64,000 bases of DNA from Saccharococcus thermophilus (GTDB taxonomy: Bacteria; Bacillota; Bacilli; Bacillales; Anoxybacillaceae): contig NZ_JAASRS010000001.1 of assembly GCF_011761475.1 (NCBI RefSeq), positions 2,542,001 to 2,606,000 of the forward strand, written 5' to 3'. This document shows, piece after piece, positions 15,172 through 22,437 of this stretch. Every line of letters begins with the position of its first letter. Position 1 is the first letter of the stretch. The notes under the pieces were generated by a model that did not search any database, had not been told where the DNA came from, and worked only from the letters and a program-made list of their open reading frames with translations. The translations under genes were made by a program, and so were the position numbers.

Positions 15172-16341
15172 ATGTCTAAAAGAAGTATACCGAATGTCGA
15201 CTGGGCAAATCAACTGGAAAGTGTCATTCGTCAGTTTGTGAAGGAAAAATTAGAGCTGATTATGCGGGAAGAAATCAAACATTTCCTCGAAATCGAACAG
15301 GCTGGAACGCCGAATATGAGAAACGGCTACTATCAGCGAAATCTAGATACGCAATATGGCCGGATTGAGGGTCTTTTGGTTCCAAGAGACCGAAACGGGG
15401 AATTTCAAACACAGTTGTTTGCCCCTTATCAACGCCACACCGGCTGGCTGGAGGAAGCCATCATTAGGATGTATCAAAGTGGCATGAGTACACGGGAAAT
15501 TGGCAAGTTTATCGAACGAATTCTAGGAAATGCTTATTCTCCAGCGACGATCAGCCGTATTACCGATGTCGTGAAAGAAGACATCGAGAAATGGCACCAT
15601 CGTCCACTATCCAAACGTTATTCTGTCTTATATTTGGACGGCTTGTACGTGAAACTTCGCCGCGATACGGTAGAGAAAGAAGTCATTTATGTGGTGTTAG
15701 GAGTGAATGAAGAAGGGTATCGAGAAATTCTGGATTTCTTCGTGGGAGGACAAGAAAGCGCCTATGGATGGCAGGAAATTCTTCAACACCTCTACCAAAG
15801 AGGCGTCAAGGAAGTGCTTCTTGGCGTCTTCGATGGCCTTCCGGGGCTGGAGGAAGCCTTTAAGGCGGTGTATCCGAAAGCCGATGTGCAGCGCTGTGTC
15901 GTGCACAAAGTCCGCAACACCCTCAGCCGTGTTCGGAAAAAAGACCAATTCGAAGTGGCCGAGGATCTCAAGCTGATTTATCGCGCGCCGAATAAGGAGA
16001 TGGCGTTACAAATGTTTCAACAGTTTGAGTCGAAATGGTCCAGCAAATATCCAAGAGAAGTTCAATCTTGGGCCAATGAGTTGGATGTCCTCCTTACATT
16101 TATGGATTATCCAAGCAGTATTCGAAGTGTGATTTACACGACGAATGTCATCGAACGAACGATCAAAGAGATTCGGAAACGTCTAAAGCCGATGAACAGT
16201 TTGAGCAGTTTAGAAGCCGCGGAAAAAGTCGTGTATTTGACCATCCAAGATTTTAATGAGAAATGGGCAGGGCGAAAGTTAAGAGGATTTGCCGAAGCGC
16301 AGGAAGCCCTTCAACGAATGTTTGAAGAACGTTATTGTTAA
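15172..16341 (+). CDS. IS256-family transposase (complete, copy 3)
   Basis: This 389-residue DDE transposase is identical in protein sequence to copy 2, from ATG 15172 behind AAAGGAG. The same catalytic landmarks are present (YLDGLYVKLRRD, GVFDGLPGLEEAF, YTTNVIERTIKEI). The only coding differences from copy 2 that I noticed are silent. Because both ends and the target duplication are intact, this is the copy most likely to be fully mobile. It sits inside the xis gene in the same direction as xis and int. Confidence 0.93.
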   Translation: MSKRSIPNVDWANQLESVIRQFVKEKLELIMREEIKHFLEIEQAGTPNMRNGYYQRNLDTQYGRIEGLLVPRDRNGEFQTQLFAPYQRHTGWLEEAIIRMYQSGMSTREIGKFIERILGNAYSPATISRITDVVKEDIEKWHHRPLSKRYSVLYLDGLYVKLRRDTVEKEVIYVVLGVNEEGYREILDFFVGGQESAYGWQEILQHLYQRGVKEVLLGVFDGLPGLEEAFKAVYPKADVQRCVVHKVRNTLSRVRKKDQFEVAEDLKLIYRAPNKEMALQMFQQFESKWSSKYPREVQSWANELDVLLTFMDYPSSIRSVIYTTNVIERTIKEIRKRLKPMNSLSSLEAAEKVVYLTIQDFNEKWAGRKLRGFAEAQEALQRMFEERYC

Positions 16342-16363
16342 CCAAATATTGTAAATAAACAAA

Positions 16364-16436
16364 ATAAGGGGATTCTCCCTTTCCACACAAGAGACTGAAT
16401 ATTCAGTCTCCTGTGTGGAGAAAATCAGTCCCCTAT
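16364..16436 (+). repeat. Double-stem structure near the IS256 right end (copy 3)
   Basis: The inner stem joins 16383-16399 with 16402-16418 (17 positions, one mismatch, at a different position from copy 2). The outer stem is ATA plus GGGGA (16364-16372, one bulged A) with TCCCCTAT (16429-16436). Comparison with copy 1 shows paired changes on both sides of the stems. Confidence 0.55.
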
Positions 16437-16858
16437 CAATTCAAATCCATTTCAGAGAAACCCTACCCCATTTACATTACACAAAATTCTTGACGGTACC
16501 TTTTTAACAGCTGGGGATATTGCGGAGTTATTAAAAATTTCGAAACCGACCGCATACGAGTTGATGAAGCAGGACGGATTTCCGCTTATACAGTTCGGAC
16601 GCTCTATGAGGGTTAACCGCGATGAGTTTTTTCAATGGCTATCTCAGAAACAGGGGACTAACAAATAATGATTTCTCCATTCAGTACTAAAAAATAATGT
16701 ACGGGTGTAACTTGATGTTTGCATTTCATCTTCTCACATTAGCGAGCCTGAAGCAAATCAGTAACTTGACTCAGACAGTCAAAAAAATTTTTGAAAAGCT
16801 CTTATCCGTAAAAAATCGAATCTTTAAATTTAAGTTATATATGTAAAGGGGATTCAGT

Positions 16859-18049
16859 ATGGATATTGATAAATTAATAAAACTAAAAGCTAAAGGCTAC
16901 TACTTTCGTATAGATGTCGGAAAAGATCCAATAACCGGCAAGCGTCGACAACAAAGTTTTGGGCCGTTCAAAACGAAAACTGAAGCCAAAAAAGAACTTA
17001 TAAAAATTAGAACACAAGTTATGGAAGGAACTTATTTTAAGCCGCCAGTTAAAGATTTTGAATCATTCATTAATGAATGGTTTGAGACTGTATACTGTCA
17101 AAATAAATCCGAAACAACTATCGAAACGAGAAGATACATTGTTGATGGCCATCTTATTCCTTATTTCGGCAAAATGCATATCAAAGATATAAATACACGT
17201 GTAATCGATACATTTTTTGCCGAGTTACGGAAAAACGGTAGAAATCCACAGAAAAAAGCTAAACATGAAGAAAAAGAGAAAAGAGATTTATCAGAATCAT
17301 ATCTTCATATCATTTTCAGTTTGCTTAACCAAGCTTTTAAAAAAGCCGTAGCATGGGGATTAATCAAAGTTAATCCCATGGAAAGTGCTCAAAAACCTGT
17401 GGTTAAGAATAACAAAAGTAAAAGAAATAAAGCGTGGACGAAAGAAGAGGTGAATATTTTCTTAGAAGCTGCCTCGAAAAAAGGATTGGTGGCTCCATTC
17501 TTGGTTGGTGTGGTGACCGGGATTCGAAGAGGAGAACTTTTAGGACTCCAATGGGAAGATATTGATTTTGGAAATAAAGCTATCACAATAAACGGTACAT
17601 TATACAGACGAAAGGGCGAAGGATTAAAATATAAACCAAAAACGAAAACCGACAGTTCTGACAATCGAGTAATTCCTATCCCTGATGCTATCGTTGAAGT
17701 CTTGCGAAAAGAAAAAGCTTTGCAAGATGAAATGAGAGAAAAATTAGGGGACAGTTACAATAGCGAAAACTTTGTATTTATTAACGATAAAGGCAAACCT
17801 ATCGATCCGGATTATTTAACACGCAAGTTTAGGGAAACGGTAAAGATATTAAACGTTAAACAAATTAACTTGCATGGTTTACGGCATACAGCGGCAACGT
17901 TGCTAATGAAGCTAGGTGTTCATGTGAAAATTGTTAGTGACATATTAGGTCATTCGCGTGTACAAGTTACATTAGACTATTATTCACACTCTAACGAGGA
18001 AATGATGCGTCAATCAACAAATGAACTTGAGCAACATATATTTTCATAA
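16859..18049 (+). CDS. int: Tyrosine recombinase / integrase (Tn916 type), first copy
   Basis: The 396-residue site-specific recombinase cuts and joins attachment sites of an integrative element. The N-terminal arm-binding domain (residues 10-60, GYYFRIDVGKDPITGKRRQQ) is followed by a core-binding domain (65-175) and the catalytic domain. The catalytic set is complete: Arg in TGIRRGELLGLQW, HGLRHTAATLLMKLG with His-x-x-Arg, LGHSRVQVTLDYYSH with the second His and the nucleophilic Tyr. ATG at 16859 follows AAAGGGGA. The xis gene just upstream is broken by IS256, so integration might still work but excision should not. Confidence 0.93.
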   Translation: MDIDKLIKLKAKGYYFRIDVGKDPITGKRRQQSFGPFKTKTEAKKELIKIRTQVMEGTYFKPPVKDFESFINEWFETVYCQNKSETTIETRRYIVDGHLIPYFGKMHIKDINTRVIDTFFAELRKNGRNPQKKAKHEEKEKRDLSESYLHIIFSLLNQAFKKAVAWGLIKVNPMESAQKPVVKNNKSKRNKAWTKEEVNIFLEAASKKGLVAPFLVGVVTGIRRGELLGLQWEDIDFGNKAITINGTLYRRKGEGLKYKPKTKTDSSDNRVIPIPDAIVEVLRKEKALQDEMREKLGDSYNSENFVFINDKGKPIDPDYLTRKFRETVKILNVKQINLHGLRHTAATLLMKLGVHVKIVSDILGHSRVQVTLDYYSHSNEEMMRQSTNELEQHIFS

Positions 18050-18376
18050 TCTGACGGAAAAAGATTTTGATGACATTTATAAATTCATCAAATTGCAGAT
18101 CGGCTAAGTTTAAACAACTACAATATAAAGGAAAAATACTTAATAAACCATAGATAAGGTGCATTCCCTGTAGTTGATAATTGATTTAAAAGATGTCTTT
18201 AATGAAATCGAGGTTGAAATGATTGCTACCTACGAAGCCTACACTACAGATCAAAAAAGGCAATCATTAGCGCTATGCCCATAATCGCAGGTCAAACCAA
18301 AGCATTGAGAGATTCAAACAGGATGTTTTTGATTCGCTTGAAGCATATGGATAGGAGGATTGTCGGAGAATTGGGT
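18050..18376 (+). other. Stretch after the first integrase with gene debris
   Basis: No intact gene is present in these 330 bp. The right half contains a frameshifted reading frame (separate entry). The left half is A+T-rich and could hold the element's attachment site, but no repeat of it was recognised in the window. Confidence 0.4.
18184..18354 (+). pseudogene. Possible frameshifted gene remnant
   Basis: One frame reads DLKDVFNEIEVEMIATYEAY and runs to a stop at about 18283. A different frame immediately after reads NQSIERFKQDVFDSLEAYG and then stops at 18354. Together they look like one short helical protein with a frameshift. I do not recognise it. There is no clear start codon with a ribosome site. 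Confidence 0.3.
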
Positions 18377-18410
18377 AACAACCCCGTCTTAGATTTAAGA
18401 CGAGGTTGTT
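18377..18410 (+). terminator. Rho-independent terminator, plus strand
   Basis: AACAACCCCGTCTTA (18377-18391) pairs with TAAGACGAGGTTGTT (18396-18410) with one mismatch, followed by a T-rich run. It overlaps the last codons of the leftward nuclease gene and would stop transcription coming from the first integrase. Confidence 0.75.
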
Positions 18411-19339
18411 TTTTGTCTTTTTAGTTTTTGTTTTTTAAGTTTTTCAAGCTCTCGTAGCTTTAGGTCAATCGAGGGCTCTAAAATTTCTATTTTCTTATTA
18501 ACATTAATTTCAATATCTTCACCAAATAGTATTGAGTTATCATATTTAGGTATATTCATATCCTCGACAAATGGTATCCAAGGCCAATTAGGAAAATCAA
18601 TTTTAGGCAATGTATCCTTATTGTTATATTCAGGCACTCCGAAATAAGCTATAAAAAATGATTCAAGAAAATGGAGAATGGAATCAACTAATTTATATGG
18701 TTTTAGAACCTCTAATGGTAAATCAACGCCCTGTTCGCTGCCAACATCTGCATTAACTTCAACAGTGGCGATATAGATTTTTTTCTCATGTAAGTTTTTG
18801 TTCCATTTCGGATCATTTAATTTTTGGGTAACCTTATGTCCGTCTTTGTACCTACCGATAAGATCCGTACTTATTCCGACATAAACAATTTTTTCAACCA
18901 ACACAGATTTGTTATCGTTAGGATCCTCCTTTTCACGTGATATATTTTCCAGTTTTTCATTTTTATCACCTTTCTTAAATGCTTCTATAAGTTGTATATC
19001 ACTCTTGTTAAATTTCTTTGTTACGGTCACGAAGTAAAGGAAACATGAAAACTTTTTTAGGCGCCCCTCCACAACAGAATGTAATGCTTTTCCCTTTTCA
19101 CGCTTTTTAAGTGAACTAATAATTAGTTCATTTAAAAAATCATAAGGAGTTGTTTTCATAGATGGCTTTACGTATGTAGCAATTTCTTCAACTTCATCAC
19201 CTATTTGATGGGCCAACACATCTTTTCTAATGTTAATTGTGAATCTTTTCGGTTTAAAAGATCGATTTCTGTCAACCTCAAGCTCTTCCCATAAATGACA
19301 GTGTTTCTCAACCCATTCTCTTAAGTTTTCCATACACAA
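18395..19339 (-). CDS. GIY-YIG-like nuclease domain protein, function unknown
   Basis: The product is a 314-residue soluble protein. Residues 105-265 fit a divergent GIY-YIG nuclease: SCFLYFVTV at the place of the GIY strand, VEKIVYVGISTDLIGRYKDG followed by His for the YIG-x-S-x-[DN]-L-x2-R-x3-H block, and LHFLESFFIAYFGVPEYN for the catalytic Glu and later Asn. N- and C-terminal extensions are specific; the C-terminus is rich in Lys and Leu. ATG start near 19333-19339 (two adjacent methionines). It stands alone between two integrases in A+T-rich DNA, so it is probably cargo, possibly a defence nuclease. The fold call is mine from motif spacing and needs confirmation. Confidence 0.6.
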   Translation of the reverse strand: MCMENLREWVEKHCHLWEELEVDRNRSFKPKRFTINIRKDVLAHQIGDEVEEIATYVKPSMKTTPYDFLNELIISSLKKREKGKALHSVVEGRLKKFSCFLYFVTVTKKFNKSDIQLIEAFKKGDKNEKLENISREKEDPNDNKSVLVEKIVYVGISTDLIGRYKDGHKVTQKLNDPKWNKNLHEKKIYIATVEVNADVGSEQGVDLPLEVLKPYKLVDSILHFLESFFIAYFGVPEYNNKDTLPKIDFPNWPWIPFVEDMNIPKYDNSILFGEDIEINVNKKIEILEPSIDLKLRELEKLKKQKLKRQKTTSS

Positions 19340-19758
19340 ACTTTCCCCTTTCTAACTTACCTCGATCTTATTTTAATCGATTTTTTAATGGTATAGGGGA
19401 AATTTTACGATTATTAGAAGATTGTAAAGGATTTTTTTAGTAATTAGCAGTAATCATCACTCTCACTACTTATAATTAGAAAAATAGAATGTATAACCCC
19501 TTTGTGATTACGGTTTCCTCAGTCTTATCTGGATTTTCCTACAATTGTTTATATTTTATATGATATGGTTAAGCAATACTTGTATCATATTTAGTTATAC
19601 GATGTGCAATTGTATGCCTCTACAAAATCTGAATATTTATTTTTTCATGATCGTGATGTTTTCCTTTTTAATAATGTAATCCTTTCCTCCAAAGTATTAT
19701 TTTGATAGTATTTACTTAACCACATACTGCACACTATTCCAACTAGGAATGGGGTGTA
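19340..19758. other. Intergenic region between nuclease gene and second integrase
   Basis: About 420 bp of A+T-rich sequence without a plausible gene. It should contain the divergent promoters of the leftward nuclease gene and the rightward integrase. No convincing -35/-10 pair or operator stands out. Confidence 0.5.
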
Positions 19759-20913
19759 ATGATGAACTTTGACAAGTTAATTAAAGAAAAGAAAAAAGGA
19801 TTTTATTTTCGAATTGATGTAGGGAAAGATCCAGTTACCGGTAAGAGAAAGCAAGCAAGTTTCGGACCGTTTCGTACAAAGACTGAAGCGAAGAAAGAAC
19901 TTCTTAAAATTAAAAACCAAGTCGATGATGGAAGTTATTTTAAAGAAAGTACAGAAGATTTTTCAATGTTCATGGAGCGGTGGTTTAACACCTCTTACAA
20001 AAGAACAGTAGAAATAACTACCGCCAAAAGCAGAGAATATGTAATCAGAAATCATATTATGAAGTATTTTCAACATAAAAAAATTAATGAAATTACAACA
20101 TTTGATATTGACAGTTTTTATGTGGACAAGTTAGACAACGGGTATTCAGGTGCATATATCCGACAAATGCATAATTTGCTCAATCAAGCATTTGATCAAG
20201 CGGTAAAATGGTCATTGGTTAAAGTGAACCCTGTAAAGAATGCTAAACCGCCCAAAGTGAAAAGTGAAGAAAAAATTACATGGACAGTGGATGAGGTAAA
20301 TCGATTTCTGAATCTGATTAAAGATAGCTCTATGGAGATCCCTTACCTTCTTGCGATTTTCACAGGAATGCGACGTGGAGAAGTTTTAGGACTAAAATGG
20401 GATGACGTGGATTTTGAGAATAAGAAAATCCGCATCAAGCGCAGCTTATGCTTTGTCTCAGGCAAAGGATTAATTTTTAAAGAGCCTAAAACAAAAAAAT
20501 CGAAAAGGCAAATTTCGATTTCTCAACATGTTGTAGATGTATTAAAAAAACATAAACAAAAACAAGAATTTCAAAAGGAGAAATTGGGTGTTCAATACCA
20601 AGATAACAATTTAATTGTCTGCACTGACGACGGAAAACCTCTTGATCCACGAAACTTGTTACGACAATTTTATCGCTTGATCGAAGAAGCAAATGTACCA
20701 CGTATAAGCTTCCATGATTTGCGGCATACACATGCAACCATCTTAATGCAGCAAGGCGAAAATCCAAAAGTGGTTAGCGAGCGCTTGGGGCATTCCCGCG
20801 TCGGTATAACTTTAGATTTATACTCACATGTCAGTGATGATTTACAAGAACAAGCGGCAGAGAAATTTGAAAACGCCCTCTTAAAACAGAGTCAAAACCC
20901 TTTAGTTCACTAA
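19759..20913 (+). CDS. int: Tyrosine recombinase / integrase, second copy, next to tRNA-Val
   Basis: This 384-residue paralogue of the first integrase has the same layout: arm-binding domain (GFYFRIDVGKDPVTGKRKQA), core-binding domain, and catalytic residues in TGMRRGEVLGLKWDD, HDLRHTHATILMQQG and LGHSRVGITLDLYSH. The N-terminal 60 residues are very similar to copy one, while the middle is more divergent. Two adjacent ATGs (19759, 19762) follow GGAATGGGGTG; either may be used. The gene ends 113 bp from the 3' end of a tRNA-Val gene, and two perfect 11-bp direct repeats follow its stop codon. This is the usual layout for an integrase using the tRNA 3' end as attachment site. Confidence 0.93.
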   Translation: MMNFDKLIKEKKKGFYFRIDVGKDPVTGKRKQASFGPFRTKTEAKKELLKIKNQVDDGSYFKESTEDFSMFMERWFNTSYKRTVEITTAKSREYVIRNHIMKYFQHKKINEITTFDIDSFYVDKLDNGYSGAYIRQMHNLLNQAFDQAVKWSLVKVNPVKNAKPPKVKSEEKITWTVDEVNRFLNLIKDSSMEIPYLLAIFTGMRRGEVLGLKWDDVDFENKKIRIKRSLCFVSGKGLIFKEPKTKKSKRQISISQHVVDVLKKHKQKQEFQKEKLGVQYQDNNLIVCTDDGKPLDPRNLLRQFYRLIEEANVPRISFHDLRHTHATILMQQGENPKVVSERLGHSRVGITLDLYSHVSDDLQEQAAEKFENALLKQSQNPLVH

Positions 20914-20915
20914 AG

Positions 20916-20937
20916 GTGCAAGTTTTGTGCAAGTTTT
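20916..20937. repeat. Tandem 11-bp repeat, probable integrase arm sites
   Basis: GTGCAAGTTTT occurs twice head to tail directly after the integrase stop codon. Similar GTGCAA repeats flank the attachment cores of many Gram-positive integrative elements, where they bind the integrase N-terminal domain. The role here is inferred from position. Confidence 0.5.
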
Positions 20938-20979
20938 TAAATCACGGAGATTTTAACACAATTGCTAATAAAACAAAAA

Positions 20980-21014
20980 AGCTTGAAACCCTTGATACGC
21001 AAGGATTTCAAGCT
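20980..21014 (-). terminator. Terminator downstream of tRNA-Val
   Basis: On the minus strand AGCTTGAAATCCTTG pairs with CAAGGGTTTCAAGCT around CGTAT (one mismatch) and is followed by TTTTTTG. It lies 12 bp beyond the tRNA 3' end and ends the tRNA transcript. If the island's attachment core is the tRNA end, this terminator belongs to the island side. Confidence 0.8.
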
Positions 21015-21025
21015 CCACACTTTAG

Positions 21026-21098
21026 TGATTCCGACTGGGCTCGAACCAGCGACCTCCACCCTGTCAAGGTGGCGCTCTCCCAGCTGAGCTACGGAATC
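21026..21098 (-). tRNA. tRNA-Val (anticodon GAC)
   Basis: Seventy-three bases on the minus strand fold as a standard cloverleaf. The acceptor stem is GATTCCG with CGGAATC, then discriminator A and no encoded CCA. The D-arm contains AGCTCAGCTGGGAGAGC, the anticodon arm is CCACC-TTGACAG-GGTGG with anticodon GAC (reads GUC), and the T-arm contains GGTTCGAGCCC. It faces the second integrase with its 3' end. Confidence 0.95.
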
Positions 21099-21208
21099 AT
21101 GTTGTTCTGTTGGACACACTCTTTATTATATGGACGAGCAGTAGATTTGTCAAATACTTTTTTAAAAATTTTTTAGTGGCGATGAAAATGGATGAAAACA
21201 GCATCATC

Positions 21209-21248
21209 AAAAAAGGTATGCGCCCGTATTTTTGACGCATACCTTTTT
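21209..21248 (-). terminator. Terminator of the metI-metC operon
   Basis: Minus strand AAAAAGGTATGCG pairs with CGCATACCTTTTTT across a 13-base loop, just after the metC stop codon. The T-run follows in the minus direction; the A-run on the other arm makes it potentially bidirectional. Confidence 0.85.
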
Positions 21249-21251
21249 CTT

Positions 21252-22433
21252 TCAACGCGCGGAAACGGCGGATGGTGTTTCTTTGACATGAGATAATGCC
21301 TGCTCGAAATCGGCGATTAAATCTTCCACTGCCTCGAGGCCAACGCTAAGCCGCAGCAGGCCGTCGGTAATGCCGCGCCGCTCTCGTTCCTCTTTCGGCA
21401 TCGCGGCGTGCGACATTTTCGCCGGATAGGACAAAATTGATTCGACCGCCCCTAAGCTGACGGCGAATACAGGGAGGCGAACATGTTTCACAAACGTCCG
21501 CACCGCTTCTTCATCGGCGAGGCGGAACGATAATACCGCGCCAAATCCCGAGGCTTGATAGCGATGAATCGAATGTCCAGGGTGGTGCGTAAGCCCTGGG
21601 TAATACACTTCCTCCACTTTCGGGTGGCTAGATAAATAGCGGGCGATGGCGAGCGCCGATTCGGACGACTGCTTGAGGCGAACGTGCAGCGTCTTTAATC
21701 CCCGCAACACCAGCCACGCATCTTGCACTCCAAGCACGGCGCCGAACGCGTTTTGCAATTTGTACAGCTGTTTCGCCAATTCCTCGTCTTTCACCACCGC
21801 AAGCCCCGCCACGACATCGCTGTGCCCTGCCAAAAACTTCGTCGCGCTATGAAGAACGACATCGACGCCAAGGTCAAGCGGACGCTGGAGCGCGGGAGTC
21901 ATAAACGTATTATCCAAAAAAGTTAAACAGCCATTGGCTTTCGCCAATTTGACAATTCCTTGAATATCGGTTACTTTTAAGAGCGGGTTGGACGGCGTTT
22001 CGACATAGATCACTTTTGTATTTGGACGAATATGGGTAGCAACTTCATGCAAATCGGTCATATCCACAAACGTATATTCAATGCCGAAACGGCTTAACAC
22101 TTCGGTGATTATGCGATACGTGCCGCCATAAACATCTTCGGTCACGAGCACATGGTCACCTTTGGATAGCAGAAGAAACGCAGTCGAAATCGCCGCCATC
22201 CCGGAGGAAAAAGCGAAGCCGCGCACGCCTCCTTCTAGTTCGGCGATCGTTTCTTCGAGCGCCTCGCGCGTCGGGTTGCCAGAGCGGCTGTAATCATACT
22301 TGCCAAATGTGTCAAAATCGAATTGATGGAACGTTGAAGCATGCTGAATCGGCACGCTTACTGCCCCTGTTTGCCGATCGATTTTCCATTTGTTATGAAG
22401 CAGTTTGGTTTGAAAGGAAACTTGTTGTTCCAT
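21252..22433 (-). CDS. metC: Cystathionine beta-lyase MetC
   Basis: This PLP enzyme cleaves cystathionine to homocysteine, ammonia and pyruvate in methionine synthesis. The 393-residue protein shows the Cys/Met-metabolism PLP fold: RSGNPTREALEETIAELEGG, the FSSGMAAISTA block, ETPSNPLLKVTDI, and the PLP lysine in VVLHSATKFLAGHSDVVAG (about residue 200). It ends SVGLEAVEDLIADFEQAL. It is the second gene of the operon, 4 bp after the metI stop, with its ribosome site inside the metI end. By order and resemblance it corresponds to B. subtilis metC (yjcJ). MetI, metC and O-succinylhomoserine lyases are hard to separate by sequence alone. Confidence 0.9.
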   Translation of the reverse strand: MEQQVSFQTKLLHNKWKIDRQTGAVSVPIQHASTFHQFDFDTFGKYDYSRSGNPTREALEETIAELEGGVRGFAFSSGMAAISTAFLLLSKGDHVLVTEDVYGGTYRIITEVLSRFGIEYTFVDMTDLHEVATHIRPNTKVIYVETPSNPLLKVTDIQGIVKLAKANGCLTFLDNTFMTPALQRPLDLGVDVVLHSATKFLAGHSDVVAGLAVVKDEELAKQLYKLQNAFGAVLGVQDAWLVLRGLKTLHVRLKQSSESALAIARYLSSHPKVEEVYYPGLTHHPGHSIHRYQASGFGAVLSFRLADEEAVRTFVKHVRLPVFAVSLGAVESILSYPAKMSHAAMPKEERERRGITDGLLRLSVGLEAVEDLIADFEQALSHVKETPSAVSAR

Positions 22434-22437
22434 CCTC

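Larger units (their letters stand above)
15067..16500 (+). mobile_element. IS256-family element, copy 3 (complete, 1434 bp)
   Basis: This intact copy defines the element: it begins GATGATGTATAAAAG, ends TTGACGGTACC, and is flanked by the direct 8-bp target duplication TTTTTAAC. Imperfect terminal inverted repeats of about 26 bp share the block TTTGTGTAA. It is nearly identical to copy 2, indicating recent transposition. Confidence 0.93.
15026..16668 (+). pseudogene. xis: Excisionase (Xis) gene split by IS256 copy 3
   Basis: Thirteen codons from ATG 15026 (behind GGAGGATT) run into the 8-bp target TTTTTAAC at 15059-15066. After the IS the same 8 bp occur at 16501-16508 and the frame continues to a TAA at 16666-16668. 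Joined, it gives a 66-residue protein with the helix-turn-helix TAGDIAELLKISKPTAYELM and the wing QFGRSMRVNRDEFFQWL, like the Tn916-type excisionases, which are also about 67 residues. Xis directs the integrase toward excision. The insertion removes it, so the element cannot excise by itself. The integrase gene follows 190 bp downstream. Confidence 0.85.

Noticed and set aside
6186-16500. IS256-bounded composite transposon carrying CBASS
   Set aside because: Copy 3 has its own target duplication inside xis, so it inserted singly; copy 2 lacks its right end. Only recombination between the copies remains plausible.
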